Shown: positions 1 through 5,804, counted from the stretch's first letter. The stretch is DNA of 6,865 nt from Lachnoclostridium phytofermentans (GCA_003526525.1 DPVV01000050.1:1-6865), one strand, 5' to 3'. A program made the numbers and translations. Notes: a model not told the origin generated them from the letters alone.

Positions 1-3
1 TAA

Positions 4-32
4 TTTACAAAAAGTGACAGCTTGCTTATATC
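4..32 (+). promoter_or_regulatory. putative promoter of the HD-GYP gene
   Basis: A TTTACA box (4-9) is followed after 17 bases by TATATC (27-32). A TG lies just upstream of the -10, which could alternatively be read as TGC-TTATAT. Transcription would start near 39 and leave a short leader carrying the ribosome binding site at 49-55. Both boxes deviate from consensus, and the upstream context lies outside the window, so this is a moderate guess. Confidence 0.35.
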
Positions 33-48
33 ATGTTAATAATGAAGT

Positions 49-55
49 GGAGGAG
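49..55 (+). promoter_or_regulatory. ribosome binding site that fixes a TTG start
   Basis: GGAGGAG lies 7 bases before the TTG at 63. The in-frame ATG codons at 33 and 42 lie upstream of this site and have no Shine-Dalgarno sequence of their own, so initiation at TTG 63 is preferred. Confidence 0.8.
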
Positions 56-62
56 TAGCTCA

Positions 63-1145
63 TTGAAACGAATATCTGTAGATAAATTAGTAGGCGGAGA
101 GATCGTTGCAAAAGAAATTGCAACAATCCACGGTCTTGTTATCATTCCAGTTGGATCAAAGATCAAAAAAGAGTATATCCGAAAATTAAAAGAGCTACAT
201 ATTGACTGGATTTTTATTGAGGAAGTGAAAGAACAAAAAATAGATAATCTAGTACAAGGTACAGTAGAAGCCCAGGTTGAAAAAAAGATTTTAGAAGAAT
301 GTGTTGGACAGATTAAGAATACAATCGAACGTTATACATGTTGCGCAAGTAATGAATTAACTGGCGTAGTGGATGTTGCAAATCATATCATTCAAGAAAT
401 ATTAGAACAACCAAATGTAATGTACAACGTTTCTACAATACGGGAAAAGAATCATTCTACCTATACCCATAGCGTCAATGTATCAACTCTAGCAGTGTTA
501 ATAGCTTTAAAGCTAAAATTGCCTCAGAAGAAGATACAAGAAATTGCTATAGGATCTTTGCTTCATGACTTAGGAATGTCCTATTTACCATTTGATTATG
601 AAAAAATAGATATAGACGAATGTGATGAAAAGCAATTAACCGAGATTAAAAAGCACGTATTAACAGGATACACCATGGTGAAAGATGAGGAGTGGCTATC
701 AAATACAGCGAAGGAAATTGTTCTAAGCCATCATGAGCGAGATGATGGAAGTGGTTATCCAATGCATCTGACAAGTGATAGGATTAGTTTAGAAACGAAA
801 ATTGTGGCTATCTGCGATGAGTTGGATCGTGCTGTTTACAGTGATCACAGGCTAAAATACAAAGTCCATCATGTTATCGATAATATAATGAGTAAAGCAG
901 GAATACTATTTGATTTTAAAGTAGTGAATGCATTTGTTGAAGTTGTAGCAGTATATCCAATAGGAACGTACGTTCTATTAAATACGGAAGAAATTGGTAT
1001 AGTAATAAGTCAAAACTATCGTATGCCAACCCGTCCAGTAGTACAAGTGTTAGGTATAAAAGAATTGGATTTAAGTAAAAAGGGAAGAATCGTAGATTTG
1101 TCACAAGAACTAACAACTTATATACGTGACACAATTGAGGAGTGA
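63..1145 (+). CDS. HD-GYP domain protein, putative cyclic-dinucleotide phosphodiesterase
   Basis: This 360-residue protein is read from TTG 63, chosen for its ribosome binding site and because the resulting N-terminus (MKRISVDKL) is the usual beginning of this family. Residues 1-55 form a small N-terminal domain. Residues about 120-290 are an HD-GYP domain with H136 (THSVNV), H168-D169 (LLHDLG), H198, H223-H224 and GYP at 231-233 in HHERDDGSGYP, plus D252. These are the expected metal-binding positions. Residues 298-330 (PIGTYVLLN) are the C-terminal extension common to the family. HD-GYP proteins hydrolyse c-di-GMP or related dinucleotides in the cytosol; no sensor or membrane segment is visible. 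The lysine of the usual HDxGK motif is methionine (M172), so activity is uncertain. No clear terminator follows, so read-through into the next gene is possible. The family assignment is firm; substrate and activity are inferred. Confidence 0.9.
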   Translation: MKRISVDKLVGGEIVAKEIATIHGLVIIPVGSKIKKEYIRKLKELHIDWIFIEEVKEQKIDNLVQGTVEAQVEKKILEECVGQIKNTIERYTCCASNELTGVVDVANHIIQEILEQPNVMYNVSTIREKNHSTYTHSVNVSTLAVLIALKLKLPQKKIQEIAIGSLLHDLGMSYLPFDYEKIDIDECDEKQLTEIKKHVLTGYTMVKDEEWLSNTAKEIVLSHHERDDGSGYPMHLTSDRISLETKIVAICDELDRAVYSDHRLKYKVHHVIDNIMSKAGILFDFKVVNAFVEVVAVYPIGTYVLLNTEEIGIVISQNYRMPTRPVVQVLGIKELDLSKKGRIVDLSQELTTYIRDTIEE

Positions 1146-1175
1146 TGCCAAAATGATAGTTACTATATTCCCTAG

Positions 1176-1204
1176 TTGCTAAGATTACATTAATATGATA
1201 TAAC
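1176..1204 (+). promoter_or_regulatory. promoter of the DUF3881-like gene
   Basis: TTGCTA (1176-1181) and TATAAC (1199-1204) are separated by 17 bases, and the -10 is preceded by TG plus one base (extended -10). This is a good sigma-A type promoter and implies a leader of about 55 bases before the ATG at 1266. Confidence 0.65.
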
Positions 1205-1265
1205 TAAGAAATGGAGTTTTCACATAGAATGAAATACAGCAAAAAGAAAGTTATTGGGTGAATTA

Positions 1266-2144
1266 ATGCATAGTTTTTTAAGGGCAATAGGATTTAGTAA
1301 ATTAAATAATAGAATACAAGTGGAAGACTTAATTCATAAAGTAGTGGAACAAGCTACAGACAAGCATAGATATAGTTTTGAGGATAATACTGTTGTTGCA
1401 GAATTATCTTATGAATTTGCAGAAGGAATAGGGATAACGGTACGCGGTGAGTACGATGAGAATGACCAATTCCATGTTGAACATTATTATCCTTATTTTC
1501 ATGGTCAAAATGTTAGTACAAGGGAAGAGGTCTTTATCAGTAAAAGAGTTGATACAGATGCTTATACCGGAATGTGTGATGACTATCGTCTAGGTGTATC
1601 TCTTATCTTTTATTTGCAGAATGTCATTGACTATTTATCAATAAAATCGAAGAGAGATTCTATCGGACTTCGATCAATTACATTGTCTGGATTAGCCGCG
1701 GAGGGAAAGATATTACTTCCCGTAGAAAAGACGGAGCATCAGATGAGAAGCAGTACTGCAGATATGAAATATCGTAATCAGTTGATTGCAGAAGCTAAAA
1801 AAGGAAACCAAGAAGCAATCGATAGCCTAACAATCGATGATATTGATATGTATGCCATGGTTTCTAAAAGAGTTAAAAAGGAAGATATTTATTCTATCGT
1901 AGAAACTTCATTTATTCCATATGGATCTGAGTCTGATAACTACACGGTCTTAGGAACTATTATAGAATGGAGAGAAGTAAAGAACGAAGAAACAAAGGAA
2001 ATTCTCTATGTAATGCAACTCGAATGCAATGCATTAACCTTTGAAGTATGTATTAATAAGGAGGATTTATTTGGAGAGCCACAAGTAGGAAGAAGATTTA
2101 GGGGAACGATTTGGATGCAAGGAATGGTTGACTTTATCGGATAA
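1266..2144 (+). CDS. DUF3881-like protein of unknown function
   Basis: I read this as a 292-residue soluble protein starting at ATG 1266. The frame also opens at TTG 1254, but GGTGA (1257-1261) is positioned as a Shine-Dalgarno remnant for the ATG, and MHSFLRAIGFSKL matches how I recall DUF3881 proteins beginning. No signal peptide, membrane segment or catalytic motif is evident. Recognisable features are an acidic, aromatic central part (HVEHYYPYFHG), a lysine-rich stretch around residues 165-185, and a C-terminal beta-rich half containing the conserved-looking SFIPYGSESDNYTVLGTI and ending in GTIWMQGMVDFIG. The family is, to my knowledge, uncharacterised and mostly confined to Lachnospiraceae and relatives. 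It has its own promoter and is followed at once by tRNA-Arg, whose -35 box lies inside this gene's last codons. The family name is from memory of sequence style; no function is assigned. Confidence 0.8.
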   Translation: MHSFLRAIGFSKLNNRIQVEDLIHKVVEQATDKHRYSFEDNTVVAELSYEFAEGIGITVRGEYDENDQFHVEHYYPYFHGQNVSTREEVFISKRVDTDAYTGMCDDYRLGVSLIFYLQNVIDYLSIKSKRDSIGLRSITLSGLAAEGKILLPVEKTEHQMRSSTADMKYRNQLIAEAKKGNQEAIDSLTIDDIDMYAMVSKRVKKEDIYSIVETSFIPYGSESDNYTVLGTIIEWREVKNEETKEILYVMQLECNALTFEVCINKEDLFGEPQVGRRFRGTIWMQGMVDFIG

Positions 2145-2156
2145 TTTGAATATAAT
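2128..2156 (+). promoter_or_regulatory. promoter of tRNA-Arg, overlapping the end of the preceding gene
   Basis: TTGACT (2128-2133) and TATAAT (2151-2156) are separated by exactly 17 bases, close to the sigma-A consensus. Transcription would start near 2163, about 12 bases before the mature tRNA. The -35 box and most of the spacer lie within the final codons and stop of the DUF3881-like gene. Confidence 0.75.
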
Positions 2157-2174
2157 AAATATTGTGACATCCAA

Positions 2175-2246
2175 GTCCCCATAGTTAAACGGATATAATA
2201 AATCCCTCCTAAGGATTAGTTACAGGTTCGATTCCTGATGGGGACG
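2175..2246 (+). tRNA. tRNA-Arg (anticodon CCT)
   Basis: The 72-base gene folds into a cloverleaf. The acceptor stem GTCCCCA (2175-2181) pairs perfectly with TGGGGAC (2239-2245), and the discriminator is G2246. A weak four-pair D stem (2184-2187 with 2196-2199) closes a loop containing GG. The anticodon stem AATCC/GGATT (2201-2205/2213-2217) closes the loop CTCCTAA, giving anticodon CCT at 2208-2210, which reads AGG codons. The T loop is TTCGATT (2227-2233), with four T-stem pairs and an A-A mismatch at the outermost position. CCA is not encoded and must be added after transcription. The gene has its own promoter upstream and a terminator right after it, so it is a single-gene transcript, perhaps also reached by read-through from the DUF3881-like gene. 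Confidence 0.95.
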
Positions 2247-2251
2247 TAATA

Positions 2252-2281
2252 GGCTGTAGGTTAGATACCTACAGCTTTTTT
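2252..2281 (+). terminator. rho-independent terminator of tRNA-Arg
   Basis: GCTGTAGGT (2253-2261) pairs with ACCTACAGC (2267-2275) around a 5-base loop and is followed by six T residues (2276-2281). It begins 7 bases after the tRNA and should also end read-through from the DUF3881-like gene. Confidence 0.92.
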
Positions 2282-2337
2282 AATTTGTCCTATAGATAGA
2301 AATCTGAGAAGACTAGAGTGGTAAAACTAATCTGTTC

Positions 2338-2370
2338 TATCTTATTGATATAAATATTGCAAATAAGATA
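2338..2370. repeat. AT-rich inverted repeat, 9 bp arms
   Basis: TATCTTATT (2338-2346) is the reverse complement of AATAAGATA (2362-2370), separated by 15 bases. It lies in the gene-free stretch between the tRNA terminator and the coiled-coil gene. The arms are almost all A/T, so it may be chance; no T-tract follows. Confidence 0.4.
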
Positions 2371-2418
2371 AAAAATAAAACAAATATCATAAAATTGCGG
2401 AAATTATCCGATAACTAT

Positions 2419-2446
2419 ATCATCGGAACAAAAATGTTCCGATGAT
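2419..2446. repeat. perfect 12 bp inverted repeat with 4-base loop
   Basis: ATCATCGGAACA (2419-2430) and TGTTCCGATGAT (2435-2446) are perfect reverse complements around AAAA. There is no T-run on either strand, so it is not an intrinsic terminator. It could be an operator or the stem of an RNA hairpin. It is the first of three closely spaced dyads before the coiled-coil gene. Confidence 0.85.
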
Positions 2447-2455
2447 CAGATTGAC

Positions 2456-2476
2456 GGTGCAAAACTCGCACCTTTT
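2456..2476 (+). other. short GC-rich hairpin followed by four T residues
   Basis: GGTGC (2456-2460) pairs with GCACC (2468-2472) across a 7-base loop, followed by TTTT (2473-2476). As an RNA it resembles a weak intrinsic terminator or attenuator pointing towards the coiled-coil gene. The five-pair stem is short, so the role is uncertain. A TTGACG at 2451-2456 overlaps it but has no convincing -10 partner. Confidence 0.35.
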
Positions 2477-2506
2477 ATCAGAAGTTGAAAGGATAACTTC
2501 TGATAA
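2475..2506. repeat. perfect 12 bp inverted repeat, possible operator
   Basis: TTATCAGAAGTT (2475-2486) and AACTTCTGATAA (2495-2506) are perfect reverse complements around an 8-base centre. The right arm ends 6 bases before the extended -10 at 2513, so the dyad covers the -35 region of that promoter, a typical repressor or activator position. As RNA it would be a 12-pair hairpin with GAAAGGAT in the loop. No T-run follows. Confidence 0.8.
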
Positions 2507-2512
2507 GCAATA

Positions 2513-2521
2513 TGATATAAT
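2513..2521 (+). promoter_or_regulatory. extended -10 promoter of the coiled-coil gene
   Basis: TGA-TATAAT forms a perfect extended -10 element. The -35 region (about 2493-2499) has no good match and is occupied by the right arm of the 12 bp inverted repeat, consistent with a regulated promoter. The start would be near 2528, giving a leader of about 39 bases. Confidence 0.6.
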
Positions 2522-2552
2522 TACAATACAGACATAGCTGATAAAACAGCGC

Positions 2553-2559
2553 AGGAGGG
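2553..2559 (+). promoter_or_regulatory. ribosome binding site for a TTG start
   Basis: AGGAGGG lies 7 bases before the TTG at 2567. No in-frame ATG gives a better start. A small GCTG/CAGC stem (2537-2540 with 2547-2550) sits immediately upstream. Confidence 0.8.
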
Positions 2560-2566
2560 GTACGGA

Positions 2567-3262
2567 TTGAAGAGTAAAAAATCAAAGGTTATTTATATTA
2601 TCTTCTTTGTTGCAGCCGCTTTTTTTGCAGCATTTATCTTAATTGAATTCCATAAGGATTATCTGGCAGTAGCGCTTGCCGCTGTTTTAATGTTGATTGC
2701 TGCTTATTTTCTAGTAGATAAGATAGAGCATGATATCTACCAAAAATATCAACTTGATCAATATGATTTCGACGATAAGTTTGAACAAGCTATGTTTGAA
2801 ATGAAACGTAATTATACAAAAATTGAAAGGTTAGAAAGAGCAATATATAAAGCAGCCGGGGAAGAGAGTGAGGAAGAAGTTCAAAGTGTTTCTATGCTTG
2901 ATATTTTAGCTCGCCTCGAATCCTTTGAAAAAAACATACAAAAAGAACAAGAAGAGAATACAAAATTGCTTCGTCATGGAATTAAAGCATTGGTTCAATA
3001 TAGTAGAGAGAATGCTCGTCAAGTAGCATTAAATACGAATGAAAATACTCAGTCTACTCTAAAGGAAATTAATAATGTTGTTTCTATGTTGGAGGGAGCA
3101 TTACCGAATCTTCTTAAGAACCTTCAATTAGGATTGGAAGAACAAATTGTAACATTGAATAATGAGTATCATAATGAAATAAAAGACATGACAAATAAAT
3201 TGGATCAAATTAATAACTTACTACAAGGTATAGTAGAGAGTGATAAAAAAAGAATAGAGTAA
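2567..3262 (+). CDS. membrane-anchored coiled-coil protein of unknown function
   Basis: The 231-residue protein starts at TTG behind a strong ribosome binding site. A basic N-terminus (MKSKKSK) is followed by two hydrophobic helices at about residues 8-27 and 32-50, split by the short loop EFHKDY. By the positive-inside rule this is a membrane hairpin with both ends in the cytoplasm. The remaining 180 residues are charged and mostly helical, rich in E, K, Q and N, with likely coiled-coil stretches near 85-130 and 175-228. No enzymatic motif, HAMP domain or methyl-accepting hairpin motif is visible. It stands alone: a terminated tRNA lies upstream and a terminator follows. Its promoter is overlapped by an inverted repeat, which suggests regulation. 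A scaffold or envelope-associated role is possible, but I do not recognise the family. Confidence 0.8.
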   Translation: MKSKKSKVIYIIFFVAAAFFAAFILIEFHKDYLAVALAAVLMLIAAYFLVDKIEHDIYQKYQLDQYDFDDKFEQAMFEMKRNYTKIERLERAIYKAAGEESEEEVQSVSMLDILARLESFEKNIQKEQEENTKLLRHGIKALVQYSRENARQVALNTNENTQSTLKEINNVVSMLEGALPNLLKNLQLGLEEQIVTLNNEYHNEIKDMTNKLDQINNLLQGIVESDKKRIE

Positions 3263-3269
3263 GAAATGG

Positions 3270-3302
3270 AAAGGTCAGTACTATGAAAAGTGCTGACCTT
3301 TT
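3270..3302 (+). terminator. intrinsic terminator, possibly bidirectional
   Basis: A 13-pair stem, AAAGGTCAGTACT (3270-3282) with AGTGCTGACCTTT (3289-3301) including one T-G wobble, closes a 6-base loop and runs into TTTT. It starts 7 bases after the coiled-coil gene and lies between convergent genes. On the minus strand the hairpin follows the dacF stop but has only a TTT run, so it may end both transcripts, better on the plus strand. Confidence 0.75.
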
Positions 3303-3320
3303 GTAAAACAGTTTAGATTT

Positions 3321-4865
3321 CTATTCGATATAATCTTCACGATAATTTCTGCGCATAGAATCCATTCGGCGTTTATGATTCTCATGATATCTTCTACGAC
3401 GTTTCCTATGAGGCAATTCAATAAAAAGTATATAGTATCCAATCAAAAGAACTATAACGGTAGCTGTAGCTCCGAGAAGTATTGGTTTTAATACGGAAGA
3501 GCCTTGTTTTTTTGAATCTTTTTCATGAGTGGATTTTGAATCTACTGGTACATCTTCAGAAGATCCTGAACCAAGGGTTACATTCGTTTCAGAGTCTTTA
3601 AAAACAAGTTCAGGAGGAATCAAGTAATCAGGCCATTGTGCATCAAACGCTGCTTTCGTTAAAGGATATTCTTTATTATAGTATAAAATATCAGTTGCTC
3701 CAACATATTTTCCTGCATAGGAATAGGAGATTTGTCCCACAACATTATTACCGTGAACGAATTCTTTTACCGGAGTATAAGTTATGGTTTTATCAGCATC
3801 TTTATAATTGGCTGTCACTGGTAAAACCACGTTACTATTTGAGCTTAAGCGTAGTGGGCTTTGCTCTGGTTTAACAAAGGCAGGAAAATCTTTAAATAAA
3901 GATGTAAAACCAGAATTATTTATATTTTCAGTATCTTCAATACGATATAGAGCATAATTATCAAATGCAAAATCAAGGATTTTTGCAGTATCCTCATATG
4001 CGTGCAAACCTGTATCAACATGTAGAACAACCGCAATTAAGGTCAATCCATTACGCTCGGCATAAGTAACCAATGTTGTTTTAGCTTCTGCTGTACCACC
4101 AGTCTTTCCTCCAATAGCACCATCATAATTTAAAGTTTTACGAATAAAACGGTGATGATTTGCCAAAGGGCGTGCTACATTTTTATTAGTAGCTGGCATG
4201 GTATAAGTACGACTACCTGTAATGGTACGAAATTCAGGTAGCATAATTGCTGCACGGCTGATTAGTGCCATATCATAGGCACAAGTATAGTGGTTATCAT
4301 CATGGAGACCATTAGGATTAACGAAATTAGTATTAACGCTTCCAAGCTCTTTTGCCCTGGCATTCATCATTGCAGTAAAATCAGTCATTGAACCTTTTGC
4401 AACATGCTCACCGACACCGTAAGATACTTCATTCGCAGATTCTAACATAACAGCGTATAAAGCATCTTTTAAGGATACGGATTCACCTTCCACAAGACCA
4501 ATTCGGCTACTATTAAAATCAACATCCCATTCTGCAGCATGTGACATCGTCATAGTTTCATTTAAATTACAATTTTCTATAGCTAGTAAGGTCGTCATAA
4601 TCTTAGTGATACTAGCAGGATAGTGTTTATCATAAATATCTTTCTCATATAAAATTAAACCGGTGCTAGCTTCCATGACAATAGCAGCGTCGGCATATAC
4701 TTCTGGCCCGGTTGGCCAGGCAAAATCAGACACATCAACAGTTGACGGAACATTTTCTTTATTTGTATTGGTATCCGCATAGGCTGAGGCAGGAGAAACC
4801 GTTAATAATACAGTTACTGTAATTGCAAGGAGCCTACGGAAGTATTTTCTAAAATTAACCTTCAT
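3321..4865 (-). CDS. dacF: D-alanyl-D-alanine carboxypeptidase, DacF-like (peptidase S11)
   Basis: This serine DD-carboxypeptidase removes the terminal D-alanine from peptidoglycan pentapeptides outside the membrane. The 514-residue reading starts at ATG 4865, where GGAGGA lies close upstream and a signal peptide follows directly (basic RKYFRRL, hydrophobic core, ASAYA near residue 30). The frame is open 27 codons further, but that would bury the signal. The three penicillin-binding motifs are present: S85-I-T-K88 (nucleophile S85), S143-A-N145, and K254-T-G-G257. Residues about 310-430 form the beta-rich C-terminal domain of PBP5-type enzymes. A membrane helix at about 459-482 is followed by a highly basic cytoplasmic tail (RKRRRR and further Arg/Lys). 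The more common anchor is an amphipathic helix, and at 514 residues the protein is longer than typical. It has its own promoter and a leader hairpin. The symbol dacF, rather than dacA or dacB, is a family-level choice. Confidence 0.93.
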   Translation of the reverse strand: MKVNFRKYFRRLLAITVTVLLTVSPASAYADTNTNKENVPSTVDVSDFAWPTGPEVYADAAIVMEASTGLILYEKDIYDKHYPASITKIMTTLLAIENCNLNETMTMSHAAEWDVDFNSSRIGLVEGESVSLKDALYAVMLESANEVSYGVGEHVAKGSMTDFTAMMNARAKELGSVNTNFVNPNGLHDDNHYTCAYDMALISRAAIMLPEFRTITGSRTYTMPATNKNVARPLANHHRFIRKTLNYDGAIGGKTGGTAEAKTTLVTYAERNGLTLIAVVLHVDTGLHAYEDTAKILDFAFDNYALYRIEDTENINNSGFTSLFKDFPAFVKPEQSPLRLSSNSNVVLPVTANYKDADKTITYTPVKEFVHGNNVVGQISYSYAGKYVGATDILYYNKEYPLTKAAFDAQWPDYLIPPELVFKDSETNVTLGSGSSEDVPVDSKSTHEKDSKKQGSSVLKPILLGATATVIVLLIGYYILFIELPHRKRRRRYHENHKRRMDSMRRNYREDYIE

Positions 4866-4869
4866 AAAA

Positions 4870-4875
4870 TCCTCC
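4870..4875 (-). promoter_or_regulatory. ribosome binding site that fixes the dacF start
   Basis: On the minus strand GGAGGA is followed by four T residues and then ATG at 4865. The longer in-frame start at 4946 lacks a comparable site and would fall within the leader hairpin. Confidence 0.8.
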
Positions 4876-4935
4876 GAATCTATGTGAAAAAGCGTTTGAA
4901 AAGCGGTCGAAAAGTGATTGTAAATAAACGACAAG

Positions 4936-4962
4936 ACCCCGATCAAGAAGACTTGACGGGGT
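4936..4962 (-). other. stable hairpin in the dacF 5' leader
   Basis: On the plus strand ACCCCGATCAAG (4936-4947) and CTTGACGGGGT (4952-4962) are complementary with one bulged base around a 4-base loop. The stem of about 11 pairs starts roughly 8 bases after the predicted transcription start of dacF. The minus-strand sequence after it (CTTGTCGTTTATTT) lacks a clean T-run, so it is a poor intrinsic terminator. It may stabilise the 5' end of the mRNA, attenuate transcription, or terminate araD read-through. Confidence 0.7.
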
Positions 4963-4976
4963 GCCCGTATATTGGT

Positions 4977-5005
4977 ATTATAAAGTATTTTTATGCATGT
5001 CGCAA
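4977..5005 (-). promoter_or_regulatory. promoter of dacF
   Basis: On the minus strand TTGCGA (5005-5000) and TATAAT (4982-4977) are 17 bases apart. This gives a start near 4970 and a leader of about 105 bases that includes the hairpin at 4936-4962. It lets dacF be expressed independently of araD. Confidence 0.75.
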
Positions 5006-5037
5006 GTTAAAATACTATAAATCATGGAAACAAAAAA

Positions 5038-5760
5038 CTATTCAAAACCTTTTTGACCATAATATGAGTTTGGACCATGTTTTCGAAGGTAGTGTTTGTC
5101 CAGTAAATCCTGTTGCATGGAAGGGCAGGTGGTAGTCATATGATTACTTTGATAGAGTAGAAGTGTATGCCAAGCCATCTGAGCTACTTCCTCTAAAACA
5201 ATCGCATTTTCCACAGCTTTCATAGCACTGTTACCCCAGGTGAATGGACCGTGACTATGAACGAGAACGGATGGAACCTGATATGGATCGACGTTATGTT
5301 CTTCAAAGGTATCAATGATAACACTTCCCGTTTCTTTCTCATAAGATCCTTTAATTTCATTTTTGGTCATTTTACGAGTGCATGGTATGGAACCGTAAAA
5401 GTAGTCTGCATGGGTAGTACCAAGTGCAGGTATGGAAGCACCTGCTTGTGCAAATATAGTTGCAAATCGTGAATGAGTATGAACAATACCACCAAGATCA
5501 GGATATGCATTATATAATTCTATATGAGTTGGGGTATCGGAAGAAGGATTTAGGGCACCTTCCATTACATGTCCTTCTAGGTCTACCACAACCATGTCCT
5601 CTGGTCTCATATTAGTATACTCAACTCCGGATGGTTTAATTACAATATACCCTGTATCTTTATCCCTGGCAGAAACATTACCCCATGTTAATGTAATTAA
5701 TCCGTGTTTCGGTAACATCATATTAGCTTGATAAACTTCTTCTTTTAACTTTTCTAACAT
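5038..5760 (-). CDS. araD: L-ribulose-5-phosphate 4-epimerase
   Basis: This cytosolic enzyme interconverts L-ribulose 5-phosphate and D-xylulose 5-phosphate, the last step of L-arabinose entry into the pentose phosphate pathway. The 240 residues span the whole class II aldolase/AraD fold. Motifs are GNVSAR (27-32), KPSG (42-45), SSDTPTH (73-79) with D75, HTHS (94-97) with metal ligands H94 and H96, THADY (116-120) with D119, HSHGPF (168-173) with ligand H170, and the C-terminal YYGQ (233-236) holding the catalytic tyrosine. These align with the E. coli residues at D76, H95, H97, D120, H171 and Y229. The match to bacterial AraD is close along its length, so an L-fuculose-phosphate aldolase is unlikely, although the paralogues UlaF and SgbE share the reaction. 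AGGGAGA precedes the ATG by 7 bases. No araA or araB lies alongside. No convincing terminator follows before dacF. Confidence 0.95.
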   Translation of the reverse strand: MLEKLKEEVYQANMMLPKHGLITLTWGNVSARDKDTGYIVIKPSGVEYTNMRPEDMVVVDLEGHVMEGALNPSSDTPTHIELYNAYPDLGGIVHTHSRFATIFAQAGASIPALGTTHADYFYGSIPCTRKMTKNEIKGSYEKETGSVIIDTFEEHNVDPYQVPSVLVHSHGPFTWGNSAMKAVENAIVLEEVAQMAWHTLLLYQSNHMTTTCPSMQQDLLDKHYLRKHGPNSYYGQKGFE

Positions 5761-5804
5761 TTTAATTCTCCCTGTTATGTATAATAAAATGAGTATCTGT
5801 CTTT

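Noticed and set aside
33..62. Upstream ATG starts (33 and 42) for the HD-GYP gene
   Set aside because: The ribosome binding site at 49-55 lies downstream of both ATGs and is ideally spaced for TTG 63, where the family-typical N-terminus begins.
916..1134. 72-codon open frame on the minus strand
   Set aside because: It lies wholly inside the HD-GYP gene, has no ribosome binding site, and encodes a leucine-rich sequence typical of an antisense shadow.
2419..2446. The 12 bp dyad as a rho-independent terminator
   Set aside because: Neither strand has a T-run after the stem, and the tRNA already has its own terminator at 2252-2281.
2175..2566. Genomic island or phage attachment site at the tRNA-Arg 3' end
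   Set aside because: No duplicate of the tRNA 3' end was found in the window and there is no integrase or other mobility gene.
3638..3874. 78-codon open frame on the plus strand
   Set aside because: It is antisense to dacF, with no family resemblance and no initiation signals.
4866..5037. Riboswitch in the dacF leader
   Set aside because: Only one simple hairpin is visible. No multi-helix junction or conserved core of a known class could be recognised.
4884..5135. 83-codon open frame on the plus strand
   Set aside because: It overlaps the dacF promoter and leader and the end of araD on the opposite strand. It has no Shine-Dalgarno site and its product looks random.
5251..5472. 73-codon open frame on the plus strand
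   Set aside because: It is antisense to the well-conserved core of araD and has no support of its own.
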